Shown piece after piece: positions 36,001 through 46,493 of a DNA stretch of 64,000 bases. Source of the stretch: Tachypleus tridentatus (taxonomy: Eukaryota; Arthropoda; Merostomata; Xiphosura; Limulidae); the NCBI RefSeq assembly GCF_004210375.1, contig NW_027467782.1, positions 32,043,771 to 32,107,770 of the forward strand, given 5' to 3'. How positions within the stretch are numbered: the first letter of the stretch is position 1; every line of letters starts with the position of its first letter. The position numbers were made by a program, and so were the translations under genes. Under the pieces are notes generated by a model that made no database searches, was not told the DNA's origin, and saw only the letters and a list, made by a program, of their open reading frames with translations.

Positions 36001-36990
36001 TTGGATGATCAATTGATTCTCCATTGTGTCAATATTTTGTGTTATTGTGAAGGACTACATATGTCATTTCCCAGATATTCAGACTGGTACACTACCTAAT
36101 GGATTTCTGTAGTGCCAAGAATTATGAGGTGCACTGTTTTGATACAGCTGCAGTTTTGTTTGGTTCATTAATGTATAGCAAAATTCGTACCTTGGTTGGA
36201 TGAGATGCAGCTCCCCACTTGTATTGATTCCCCACCATGCTTCACTGTAGATGTCATACATTGATATGATACCATACTTCTCTCTGTTGTCATTGTTGAA
36301 TAAACTATTGTTGATTGTACTGAACAATTATTACTTGTATTCATCTGTAAAAAGCATTCAGCTTTATCTTTGTTTGCTCCACTGTTGTGGTCAAATGCTT
36401 GTTTTAACCTTTAAACTGCCTTTTCTCAGCAGCTGTTTTCAAACAACTTCACCTCATCTCTGACCACTTTATGCCATTGAGTATCTTACTATTCTCAAGG
36501 TAACATTCACACCTTAAGGTTATTGGCCAGATCTACACTTAATTATCTACCTCATACTTATGTATCCTGTGATACCTACCACAAGTTATGGAGAGTCTGG
36601 GTTTTCTGTCTCAACCACTTTTATTATCAGAATGTCAGTTTCATGTATTGCATACAAATGCCACTAAAACGTGGTGTCTTGCCACTTCTTTTGCAAAGAG
36701 TATTCTAGACTTGTCAAAATTAATTTCTACCTACTTGTCATCAGTATTTTGGTCCTAAAAATTATGATTGAATTCATACTACTACTGGGCATAGTATAAC
36801 TGCTTGTACTTCATTTCACTTTCACATTATAAAGGAGTGGCATTCTCATAGTATTTGTCTTTTATATATTCTTTCTTAGTAACTGTTTTCACTGTTACTT
36901 CTAGTACTGTATTTACACTTGTTCTAGTGTAATAATGTCTATAATTCTTTATCTGTAAACAAACCACTATAAAAAAATTTAGTGAAACCA
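36001..36990. other. Intron sequence, nothing recognised
   Basis: Less AT-biased than its surroundings and possibly another decayed element, but I could not assign it. Confidence 0.35.
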
Positions 36991-37019
36991 CAATTTTTTG
37001 TCATTTCTTAGAAATATTC

Positions 37020-37905
37020 ATTACATGTCCTCTCAGTGTGGATGCTTGTATGTAGTGAGGGGGACCTCCCAGAGAAAGTTCTGTCTTTTCAGTTTACCTC
37101 CTCAGTGACCTAAACTCGCCCAAATGTTTGCTGTGCAGGGTGATCAATGAAGGCGAGAAGAGGATCCTGGTGGTTGAGGGGTCCAACCCCACTACATCAC
37201 TTTGACCTTGAATTCACATGAATTGATGGTTTTGGGTCCTCCACCTCCAAGGGTCAGTTGGCTAGTCCTGTTGGTCTAAGGTCAGCTGAGTACCAGTTTT
37301 GGGCATTTTCAACAGTTTTTTTGTGAATTGTATCTGATGCTAGTGTTTGGGTATACCTCTCACAAAACCCTGGTGTTGCTGCAGTGTCCTTATTTATCAT
37401 TGTGGTGCATTCCTTGAATCCATGGTTGACAGGGTCAATGGGCACTGAACCTTTCTCATTGTACTATGGATTTCCCAAATCTGAATGAAAATGAAATAGT
37501 AAAAAACAGCTCATTGGTAAATGACCACATCTTGAAGACTTTGAACAACAGTCTCCAAGTCATTCAATATCTTACCCTAAAGTGTGGTCAGACAAAGAAT
37601 GAAGTTTAAGAAAATTAGGTACAAAGTCTCCCTTTTAATCACAAAGGAATAAAGTGGTTTACTGACTCTTCACAGTCTGGCAACATCTTGGTGGAAACAC
37701 CTATGCTGAAACACACTAAACTCCTCCTCAGTTGTAAGTCCATTGGGGGTATACTCATGATGCACTCCCCATGATACATTGAATTTCTCATGAGGAGTTA
37801 TTATTGAGAGGGATTTGAAGAACATCCCTGAGTTCGAGATCCTTGCTGGTTTCTTCAGCCAAGGCATTTCATCTGTGCTCCATATCTCCACTTACTAGGA
37901 CTGAA
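37020..37905 (+). mobile_element. LINE fragment with 5' UTR-like region and ORF1 start, 3' truncated
   Basis: A relatively GC-rich leader is followed by ATG at 37466 (MDFPNLNENEIVKNSSLVND...) that stops after 47 codons at TAA 37607. Later, HKGIKWFTDSSQSGNILVET (about 37640-37700) and CTPHDTLNFS, IIERDLKNIPEFEILAGF (about 37750-37850) match jockey/CR1-type ORF1 proteins in the domain before the zinc knuckles. Frames change at least twice. The rest of ORF1 and all of ORF2 are missing. Confidence 0.65.
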
Positions 37906-38369
37906 TTACCTTGACATTTACATTACCATATCCACATGCCTCTCTTAAGGCAAGTTACCTAATATATAAGGTACGGTCATATGTTTCTAACCCTCTCCAA
38001 TGTTTCCAGTGTCAGTGGTTCAGATATTCAATGCATAAACAGGTGAAAAACATCTAAAGATATGTTATCAACCGGAATTGTTATGAATTGGTAAACCCTG
38101 AACAAGTTAGAAAATTTGCTAAAAAAATTATAATACATTAAATAATTCATTGGTTGCCAAACAAAAGTTTCAGATCTTTCTCATGACAAGTGCAGCAATA
38201 AATAATATTGAAAAAATGGATGATAATCTGTTGTAAACATGTAATAATAAAATTTCTTCACTAAAGTGAAATTTAAATTTACAAATATATCATTTTTGTA
38301 TTTTTACATTAAAATGAATTATTGAAAAATGTGTTTTAATCTTTTGTTTCTAACAAATTGTATTCACAG
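37906..38369. other. Intron sequence, nothing recognised
   Basis: AT-rich; ends in the acceptor TATTCACAG. Confidence 0.5.
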
Positions 38370-38448
38370 GGCTGAGAAATGGATACAAGGACAACAGTGT
38401 ACAAGAAGACAGATGAAATTTATCAACTAAAGATGAAAGCATCTATAG
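38370..38448 (+). pseudogene. PA2G4: PA2G4-like exon g with in-frame TGA
   Basis: Exon f ends in phase 0, so this exon reads GGC TGA GAA ATG GAT ACA AGG..., that is G-stop-EMDTRTTVYKKTDEIY then QLKMKASI. The TGA at 38373-38375 sits where relatives have a basic residue. A CGA-to-TGA CpG transition would explain it. The Arg expected before AFFSEV is Ile (ATA). The acceptor CAG and donor GTCAGT are canonical, and the exon ends in phase 1, matching exon h. Confidence 0.9.
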
Positions 38449-39388
38449 GTCAGTACACCTTTATTAAATGTAAGTAATGAAAAAACTATAACCCTAATAC
38501 GCATCTTTTCATTAAATAAGGGTTGCCAGAATCTCTGTATAACTCGCTCCTGTTTTCATTGAAAGCAGTTAATGGGGTCTGATCCCCAGTCCATCATACT
38601 AGTTTGTGATGATTGATATTAATGTTTTAAACTTCTTTAATACAATAGTCTGCCTGAAATACATCAGGAACTATTGAAGCTACAGTGAACTCAATATTTC
38701 TCTTATTGTTTTATCAAAACCTCATAAATTTCCTTTTCTTCAAAATTGTCAGCAAAAGATTTTATCAAGACACTGAGAAAGCAAACTATTTTAACTTTTT
38801 TGCTTTATGAATTGACACTTTTATTCTTCATGTGGGACAGACGCTATATCAGCCATATTTACACCGTGAACAACAATGCTGACTTTTTAGCTTGGATACG
38901 CAGTTATACCATTATGAAGAAAAGTTTTACACATGACAGTATAGAGATATTAATTAGATAAATATATGAGTCAATGTTTCCAACACTGTATACATTTAAT
39001 ACAAGAGGTATCAAAATATATACATAAATCAGTCCAAACATGATTCAGTAATATTGAAGATGGTGGAACTTAGCTTGTTTTAGGTTGGGAATATTTTTGT
39101 TGTATGTTCTGACTTCCTTGAGACTTGTACAACCTATATTTTAATGTATTTCATGTTTGCTTACTCACATTACTTTATCAAGTGTTTTAGGAAAAAAAAA
39201 TGAATATTTTTCCAGAGTAATATATAAGGTTTCTCATTTTGATGTCAGGAAACATTTAAAGCAGGATCTGTATAATGCACCTCTGAGACTTTATTTATAT
39301 AAAAATGGGATGTAATACAATAAATTAAAATTTTGGCAAGTTTTACATAACCTTACATTTTGAGCTTCTAGTTTTCTTTTGTAATATA
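38449..39388. other. Intron sequence, nothing recognised
   Basis: AT-rich, no exon or repeat identified. Confidence 0.45.
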
Positions 39389-39390
39389 TA

Positions 39391-40189
39391 CACTCAGTGG
39401 CTACTTCATTAGGTACATCTGCAAATAACCAAACAGTGAATAATGTGGCTGTGACTTGCTATATAAAGCATGTAGACACCATCAAAAAGTTCAGTTGTTG
39501 TTCGACCAAACATTAGAATGGGGAAGATGCAACTTTGACCATGGAATGATTGTTGTGTCAGGTGTGATGGTTCCAGCATCTCAGAAACTGAGATTTTTAT
39601 GTACTACAATCTCTAGAGTTTATAGAGAATGGTGCAAAAAGAAAAAAAAACATCCAGTAAGCAGCAGTTATGTGGGTGAAAACACCTTGTTAATGAGAGA
39701 GGTCAGAAGAGAATGGTCAGACTCGTTGAAGCTAAGAGAAATGCCACAAATATTAAAATAACCACTCTTTACAACATTGAGTTTCAGAGGGGCATCACTG
39801 AATGCACAACACATTGAAAGTTAAAGAAGTTTGGCTACATCAGCAGAAGATCTTACCAGCTTCCACTTCTGTCATCTAAGAACAGGACGACGAGGCTACG
39901 GTAGACATGGGATCACCAAAACTGGAAGATTAAAGATTGAAAAAACATTGCCTGTTCTGAAAAAATTTGATTTCTTCTGCAACATGCAGATGGTATGGTC
40001 AGAATGTGGCATAACCAGCATGGAGCTGGAATTGAATTATGATATTGAGTCAGTATAGACGAAAATCCCTAAGGAATGTTTCTAGCACCTTGTTGAATCC
40101 ACAATGTGAAGAATTCAGGTTGTTCGAGAGGCAGAAGGAGGTCCTATCTAGTAGTAGATAGGTGTACCTAATAAAGTGGCCACTGGGTG
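39391..40189 (+). mobile_element. Tc1/mariner element, internally deleted, with terminal inverted repeats
   Basis: The ends CACTCAGTGGCTACTTCATT (39391) and AATAAAGTGGCCACTGGGTG (to 40189) are inverted repeats of about 30 bp, each next to TA (39389-39390, 40190-40191), the Tc1/mariner target. Inside are broken transposase pieces: FDHGMIVVSG, TTISRVYREWCKK (helix-turn-helix), then in other frames DHQNWKIKD and ADGMVRMWHNQHGA near the DDE domain. The C-terminal catalytic half is largely deleted, so the element is about 800 bp. Confidence 0.85.
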
Positions 40190-40191
40190 TA

Positions 40192-40932
40192 TGTAGGTGT
40201 GGGTGTTAGGTAATATTTTAAAATTGTTTACTTTAATTTAGCATTAGGTACAAGGAATAGTTTATTCATTAAGACATCTTTACATCTTGTTAGATTTATT
40301 GAGACTTAAGTGTAGAAGAGAAACACGAGAAGAGTCTCTCAAAAGTATAGCTTTAATTTTTCATTAATTCGTTATTAGTAATCTGAACACAGTATTAAAA
40401 TAAAAATTTAGAAATCACTGTAGGCTTGCAGTAGTTGGCTGCAATTAGAATAATTCATACTGATTTTTAAAAAAATCATAAAACTTCAGGTTTTTCTAAC
40501 AAGGCATCTGAAACATGACTTCTGTAATTGTATTTTCTTCAAGAAATGTATCTAGTGACTTCATATGTAGGTGTGTATGGATTTGTTTTGTTTTTTTGAG
40601 ATCAACTAGTTTACCCTTGTATTTTTGGTAGAGGCATTTTACTTTGTTAGTATATTATCTAGGAAGAGAACTCTGTTTAAAAATATTGTATAAACAATAA
40701 GTATTTTGGAAATGCAACAGAATATGTAGACAAATAAATTTAATGTTAATAAAAACCCAAGAATGTTTGTACTGATAATTATCTTGAGCAAGTTCCGTTG
40801 TGCATAATTCTACTTGCTATCACTTACACATACATGTATGAAAAAATAAAATTCTACAGAAATGTAAACCTTTAGTGATTTAGAAGTTTCTTTGGGTAAA
40901 TGGGAATGTATTATGTTGGTTTTCTTTTGCAG
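40192..40932. other. Intron sequence, nothing recognised
   Basis: AT-rich; ends in the acceptor TTTCTTTTGCAG. Confidence 0.5.
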
Positions 40933-40979
40933 CATTTTTCAGTGAAGTAGAAAAGAAGTTTGGAAACTTTCACTTTGAG
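40933..40979 (+). pseudogene. PA2G4: PA2G4-like exon h with 5-base deletion
   Basis: Starts by completing Ala, then FFSEVEKKFGN. The family continues with about M-P-F-T-L-R. Here, after GGAAAC (to 40967), the text goes straight to TTTCACTTTGAG. Adding five bases restores F-T-L and the AG of Arg, and gives the phase 2 end that exon i requires. Without them the frame is lost. Donor GTTATT is weak but has GT. Confidence 0.88.
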
Positions 40980-41039
40980 GTTATTGTCAAGATTTTTTAT
41001 TTATGCATGTCTAATTTCAAATATAATACTTAAAACATA

Positions 41040-41449
41040 AGATAATAGATTTGAAAGTTCATACAAATTATTTAGTTGCTCTGTTGTACTTAAGAAACTT
41101 AAAAATTTTTATTGTAGGTTATATTGCTTTAATGGTTGATGATCATTGTTAATGAAATGTTTCTTTTATACACACAAAAAATATGCAACTATCACATACA
41201 AAGAATGATTTATTAAATATTTTATTTTCATATATTAATTATAAATGTGAGATATTTTTGTGTGTATGTGCTTGAATATTTGATATGCTCAGGAGTTCGC
41301 AAGGTAAATGTCGAAACGTTTTTCATTTTGTAACTAGTGTTATGTTAATAATTTACCTTTAAAATTTAGATTCTGTGGTCTGTTCTACACCAAGTGTTTA
41401 AGATGGGAATGATTTTTAGCACAAAAATGTATGTTAAGACGGCTGTTAT
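41040..41449. other. Intron sequence, nothing recognised
   Basis: AT-rich, between exon h and the Penelope-like remnant. Confidence 0.45.
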
Positions 41450-41882
41450 GGTTGTTAGAACTTATATTAAAATAAGTAGAGAACAACGTTTCCACCTTCT
41501 TAGGCCATCTTCAGGTTACCAAAGAGAAAGTTTGCAACTGACTGTTGCCAAGCACATGTCTTAGGAACGAGAGTGTAAACATGTAAGGGATTGTAGGTGG
41601 TGTTGCACTTAACATACCAATATCTAGGTGGCTTTTTTTAAATATTTCTGTTAAATTGAGAAATTAACTAACATACAGTACTAACATGTGGATTACATTT
41701 TACTGTTTCATATCAATCTTATTAACATTAGTTCATAAAATAGTAGTTGAATAACATTTTGAATGGAGTCAAGAAATACAAAAATGTAGCTTTTGACCCA
41801 CGTCAGTAGGGAAATATAAATGTATTCTTAAAACAATTGGTATGAATATTGAAACTTTAATTAAAATAATGTACATAACGGT

Positions 41883-41910
41883 GTTTTGACCTTCTTAGGT
41901 CGTCTTTAGG
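41883..41910 (-). ncRNA. Hammerhead-ribozyme-like core, degraded (tentative)
   Basis: The minus strand reads CCTAAAGACGACC, TAAGAA, GGTCAAAAC: a CUGANGA-like core (damaged), a GACC/GGTC stem and GAAA-like text (damaged). Penelope-like elements are known to carry hammerhead motifs in their terminal repeats. Cleavage competence is doubtful. Confidence 0.3.
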
Positions 41911-41939
41911 ACAACAAAGTTTGTAATTGACCATTGCTG

Positions 41940-42335
41940 GGTACATATCTTGGCAACAAGAGTGAAAAGGGCACAGAATTGTGGGGGATGTTGCAGTTAG
42001 ATGTTAGGTTAGTAATTAGAATAGCCATAAAGGTGTTCCTTTATATTGGTTTAACTATGGTTTTTTGTTTTATAAGTAGGGATTCTTTATTTTTATATAT
42101 TTGTATCTCTACTTAGTATCTTGGTATTTTTCATGGTTGTGTTGTGTTTATTTGATTTGCAATGTTCAAAAATGTGTGAAGGTGTTTTTTTTTTGGTGTT
42201 CATTGAAACTAGTTTCCATTTTTCTGCTTGTTTCTCCATTATAAAAGTTGTGGCATTTACACTGTATTTCATAAATAATGTTGGTGTTATTTTGTCAGTG
42301 TAGTTTTACATAGTATGGACTTTAGTTTTGTACCT
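41940..42335 (-). pseudogene. Penelope-like C-terminal region (GIY-YIG-type), degraded
   Basis: Follows the RT remnant on the same strand. In shifting frames it reads HKPGTKLKSILCKTTL, then THIFEHCKSN, MKNTKILSRDTN and KESLLIKQK. The H..KPGTKLKSIL link and the E.C.....NT.IL.....KE.LLI.QK order fit the endonuclease end of Penelope-like proteins. The CPYxxxxxG-type start is not visible. Confidence 0.5.
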
Positions 42336-42338
42336 GGT

Positions 42339-42671
42339 TTATGAATAAATTTGATGTATAGTGAAATGTTGTGTTTTGTTATAGTCCAGTATTGGTATTT
42401 TTCTGTGGATTTCTGTTTTGAATTGTGTGTCAGTTCTTGCAATATTGAGGTTGAGAAATGTTATTTGGTTAGTGTATGGAGTTAATGTGGTTGAAAAAAA
42501 AAAAAGTGTGCATCCAGCTGTTATATTGACACAATATCTGTACCAGTATAGTGGTGGGTGTAAGACTGAATTGATCACTTGAGATTCGATCTGTATCATG
42601 AAAATGTTGGCTAGAACTTGTGGCATGTGATTGCCCAGATTTAAGCCATTTATTTGTAGGTCAGTTTTCAA
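42339..42671 (-). pseudogene. Penelope-like reverse transcriptase fragment
   Basis: Encodes NHMPQVLANIFMIQIE, ESQVINSVLHPPLYWYRY then CVNITAG and TQFKTEIHRKI. The G.P..P.LANIFM..LE, L...P..WYRYVDD and F.TE..RK order is diagnostic of Penelope-type RT. The catalytic YVDD is destroyed (YCVN), and part of the block after it is missing. 110 codons remain open. Confidence 0.85.
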
Positions 42672-42688
42672 AGTTTTTTTTTTTTTAA

Positions 42689-42716
42689 CCTGAAGATGAT
42701 CTCAGAAGGTCGAAAC
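42689..42716 (+). ncRNA. Hammerhead-ribozyme-like core (tentative)
   Basis: CCTGAAGATGATC, TCAGAA, GGTCGAAAC: CUGAAGA fits CUGANGA, a short GATC/GGTC stem follows, then GAAAC. The flanking stem strands are not clearly complementary, so this is a resemblance only. Confidence 0.3.
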
Positions 42717-43128
42717 ATTGTTCTTTATGTTAGTTTAAAAGTTTTGTTATCCACACCAGTTTTCTTGAGAATACATTTTCAGTCATTTTCTTGTAATCAG
42801 GTAAATACAAGTATTTGGGCCATTTTCGATGCAGACATTAATAGTTTTACATAAAAGATGAAAACTTGTATTACTCATTGTGATAATGTTAATCGTTAAC
42901 ATATAAAGCTAATGTTATTGTTAGGTTTTTAAAGCTACATTGTTTTATGTGGTTGATTTGAATAGATAATGTGTTATAAGTATATGAAGATGTTTTAGTA
43001 AAAGTAAAGGAATTTATTTTTCACTGATTCATTGAATATGTATATCAAATCCAGGTAATATTATTTATAATAATTAAACTATTTGTTTTGCTATTGCACA
43101 TATACATACTTTTCTGTTCTATCTTTAG

Positions 43129-43223
43129 GGCCTTGGAAGATGAAAAGAAGGCCAGGATGGGTGTGGTAGAATGTGTTAATCATAAACTAATAGAACCTTT
43201 CACAGTTTTATATGAAAAGGAAG
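43129..43223 (+). CDS. PA2G4: PA2G4-like exon i
   Basis: The first base completes Arg, then [20 protein letters not shown] and [11 protein letters not shown] plus the first base of Gly. Acceptor ATCTTTAG, donor GTTTGT. Closely matches [15 protein letters not shown]...LYEKEG of the family; intact. Confidence 0.95.
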
Positions 43224-43290
43224 GTTTGTTGATTGCTGTATACTATTTTTTTTAAATTTATTGATTGTGGAAATTTAGCATAATCATATT

Positions 43291-43347
43291 TGTTATTTTT
43301 ATAAAAGATATTTAAGAATAAAAATCATTATTACAAGATAACTACAT
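43291..43347 (+). repeat. 57-bp near-identical direct repeat, copy 1
   Basis: Starts TGTTATTTTTATAAAAGATA and ends GATAACTACAT. It recurs at 44548-44605 with one extra A. Confidence 0.9.
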
Positions 43348-43405
43348 GAACAAAAATGTTGTAATTGTGTCAAAATTTTGAGAAAAAGAATTTCTGGAAT
43401 TATGT

Positions 43406-43428
43406 AAGTTGCTCTCTCTCTCTCTCTA
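43406..43428. repeat. (CT)n microsatellite
   Basis: About eight CT units inside intron sequence. Confidence 0.8.
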
Positions 43429-44014
43429 ATCATCTTGTTTGTTTCAACTTTTGAAGTTTTGCCAGCATATAACCATTTCAACTCAGGCATGGTCCCTGTG
43501 GTCGACCCTGTAACCCTTTGTGCTTATTACAGTTTTCATTCGATTACTTTTAAATTAGTAAACACATGTTCACAAAATTTAGTAGATTATCAGTAAACAT
43601 TTCAAGGCTTCCATATGCAAATTTTCATGTTTTTTTATCAACTCTTGATGTTTGTTTAATCATGTTTTTTCTCATCGCTTTTTTATTTTACATGTTGCCA
43701 ATCTAACATGTAAAGTAGGTTTTATTTTAAGATTTAACGTACTTTTCAGATTTCACATGCAATGTCCCTATAAAGTTCAGATAGTTTTATCAAGTATTTC
43801 TTGAGAAAAATTTTATATTTTTGTTATTTTGTAAATGAAGCTCTGTAGGGTTCATTCAATTTGACCAATCTTTTGATCACCATATCAATAAATTTAGGAA
43901 ATGAATATTAATTATGCCTTTTCATTCTACAATGACTATGGAATATAAAACAAAAATGTAAGTGTTTAGACCAAATAGCTTAGATTTATTATTTTTATTA
44001 TATTCACCTTTATG

Positions 44015-44270
44015 GCCAGGCATGGCCAGGTGGTTAAGGCACTCAACCCATTATCTGAGGGTCGTGGGTTCAAATCTCTGTCACACAAAACATGCTCACC
44101 CTTTCAACCATGGGGTGTTATAATGTTATGGTCAATCCCACTGTTGATAAAATTGGCAGTGTGTGGTGATGACTAGCTGCCTTCTCTCTAGTTTCACACT
44201 GCTAAATTAGGGATGGCTAGTGCAGATAGCCCTCATGTAGTTTTGTGCAAACTTCAAAATAAACCAAACC
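44015..44270 (+). repeat. SINE-A copy 5, diverged
   Basis: GGCATGGCCAGGTGGTTAAG head, GGGTTCAAATC B box, complete but mutated body, tail CAAAATAAACCAAACC. Several CpG sites have become TG or CA, which suggests an older copy. Confidence 0.92.
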
Positions 44271-44547
44271 GTATTAAACTTTAAGCCATCCTGAATTACA
44301 ATGCAGAAGTTACAGTGACACAGCACATGCACTCGTGTTACCATATCGAATAATATAAAACTGTTATTCGTTTTTACAAAGTGACCTATTTGGGCTTCGT
44401 TTTAGTGGACTAGTATTTGGTAAATTACAGTCATGTTTGAATAATTATAAATATATGTATTATTACTATTTACTAACAAGTTCTTAAACATATTTTTCTT
44501 AAAACATAGAACAGTAAATAAAGTAGTAAAGCAAACAATTATCTCTT

Positions 44548-44605
44548 TGTTATTTTTATAAAAGATATTTAAGAATAAAAAATCATTATTACAAGATAAC
44601 TACAT
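44548..44605 (+). repeat. 58-bp near-identical direct repeat, copy 2
   Basis: Second copy of 43291-43347, 1257 bp downstream. Just after it, TTTTAAATTTTTGTGTTGCTGCAAGA (split: TTTTAAATTTTTGTG and TTGCTGCAAGA) recurs near 46569. Confidence 0.9.
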
Positions 44606-44609
44606 AACA

Positions 44610-46365
44610 GCAGTTTTTGTGCAGTTTTAAATTTTTGTGTTGCTGCAAGAATTATATGTAGAAAATGTGAAGGAAAATTATTTGTTTTTGCTTTCAGATA
44701 TATTTACGGTTAAATAACCAAAAAATCATACATTTCTTCATTTGTACCATAGAATTCCATTATTAACTAGTTAATTACTTAGCAGCTTTCGTTTCCAAAC
44801 AACAACAAAATCTTGAACTGGCTGAAGACTGTACTTACCAGCACAAAGGTTTGTTTCGAAAAAAATGAAAGAAAACTGTTTTCTATGAAAATGGCTGAGA
44901 AAATCACTAAGGGGAAATTTTGAGCTTCCATTGGCTTACTGACATGGCATATTAGAAGTAAATGTATATAAGGGACCATTTCCAGAACTGAAAGAGGTGA
45001 GCTAGGACCACTGTGTTTGTTGCACTGCATGAATACAGTGATAGCTCAGCAAATAAAGATGAAAAGATTCTGTTTTACGTTCTAGTTTGTCAATATTTAT
45101 ATTTTGAGTTCCTAATTTATACGGAACTATAGACTTTGTATTTTGACATCACAATCAACTAATTTGAACCAGTACTGAGTTTAACATACCATGTGACACA
45201 CACAAATCAACGTTTAGATGCATTTGTTTGATATTTACTTTTACATTACGAAATTTAATAATGTTTAATATGAAGATGTGAATTATTGTGTACAGTTTGA
45301 ACCCAAACTTAGGGAGATAAGTTCACAGAATAATAGTTCAATAAAACTTTAAGAGCAAGTCAACAAATGCAATGACATGGCCTATGACTCATTAGCTGTT
45401 GAGATGGGGTTAATAATTTATTGTGCTATTAATATGCATATGAATAAGTAAAACAACGAATATTAAAGGATGTTTCACCAAATTTCTGTGAAAGTATGTT
45501 ATTTGTTAAAAAATATGTTGTAGTCAGTCAACACAACATGTCGGAGTACAATCATTGAAATCTGCTGGGATGTAGTACAGGAATATTCAAAGAAACTACA
45601 CTTCTGCAGGGATATAAAACTAAGTGTTTACTAAAAAATGCTAATACAATAAACAATATTCATGATAATTATGCTTTTTACTGGAAAACAAAAGTAATTA
45701 TCAGGCGAATAAAAACTTTTTAAAATACTTGCAAGTTAGTGTCAAACAAGGTTGATATTTATACAAACTTATGTTGCACCAAAGCTTACATTATGTAACA
45801 TCAATTCATAAAAGTATTTTTATTTAAGAGTTTTGGATTTTATTGTATCATCTATCTTGCTTATCGTAATTTGCACTACTTTATTTATTTAATATTTTTG
45901 GTAATATATTTATACAACTTTAAATTTCTGAACATTTGATAAATCGTTCATTACTTCTTTGTCTCTCTCTGAGAGACAAAACATGAAACCTTGTGCTTCC
46001 TTCCTAACAGTTTTGATAAGTGGTCCATAATGGCAAAGTGAAGAAGAATTTTAACCAGACAAGGCACACTGTTAACCACCAGCAGTGTAAATTAATGATG
46101 AAGTTTTTGTTGATATTTGTTGTCAAATTCCATGTGCAATACTGGCACTTTTATGAAGGATCCAAACAGTTACACAAGTCCACGTTTATGAACAGCATGC
46201 AGCTAATGTGAGATATAAGTTAACAAGTATCTTTGGTAGATATGCTTCAAACAGTTTACTGATCCATTCACTGTATGCGTGTTTCTACATAAACATTGCC
46301 TTCTGTTATTGTATGTGTTAATGCTATTATGACGTATAAAACATGCTCTACCTTTCTTCTCACAG
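44610..46365. other. Intron sequence, nothing further recognised
   Basis: AT-rich, ends in the acceptor CTTTCTTCTCACAG before exon j. Confidence 0.45.
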
Positions 46366-46493
46366 GAGAACTGGTGGCCCAGTTTAAGTTTACTGTATTA
46401 CTTATGCCTTCTGGCTTGCACAAAATAACGGGTGAAGCAGTGGATTGGGACATGTATGAAACAGAACATGACATTAAAGATGATACCATCAAG
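46366..46493 (+). CDS. PA2G4: PA2G4-like exon j
   Basis: GA completes Gly, then ELVAQFKFTVLLMPSGLHKI and TGEAVDWDMYETEHDIKDDT plus IK; donor GTAAAT, phase 0. Matches the family's VAQFKFTVLLMP.G...I and the acidic linker. The final exon, encoding the lysine-rich tail (KKKKKK), is not found in the 17.5 kb downstream. Confidence 0.94.

Larger units (their letters stand above)
41450..42790 (-). mobile_element. Penelope-like retroelement remnant
   Basis: The minus strand holds RT and GIY-YIG-like remains (see next two entries) followed by terminal repeat sequence. Two related terminal pieces lie downstream in sense orientation: near 41883-41910 and 41488-41515, each preceded by CTCTTGTTGCCAAGA- or CTCTCGTTCCTAAGA-type text. 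A third piece of the same terminal sequence lies upstream at 42689-42716 in the opposite orientation. Inverted partial copies are typical of Penelope-like elements. Confidence 0.75.
13941..46493 (+). pseudogene. PA2G4: PA2G4/EBP1-like gene, ten exons, apparently degenerate
   Basis: PA2G4 (EBP1) is a catalytically inactive relative of methionine aminopeptidase that acts in ribosome biogenesis, translation and growth control. Ten plus-strand exons match it in order, with compatible phases: 13941-14069, 20133-20238, 23639-23708, 27825-27917, 28812-28889, 31243-31321, 38370-38448, 40933-40979, 43129-43223, 46366-46493. Diagnostic blocks include [83 protein letters not shown] and FKFTVLLMPSG. Introns mean it is not a processed copy. 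Lesions: GA instead of GT at the third exon's donor; no exon for about 22 residues (…VTEAWNKV…PIEG) between 27917 and 28812, with incompatible phases if skipped; TGA at 38373-38375; a 5-base deletion at about 40967; and no recognisable first exon or lysine-rich last exon. Identity is certain; pseudogene status is inferred. An alternative is a divergent gene with unusual exons plus sequence errors. Confidence 0.88.
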
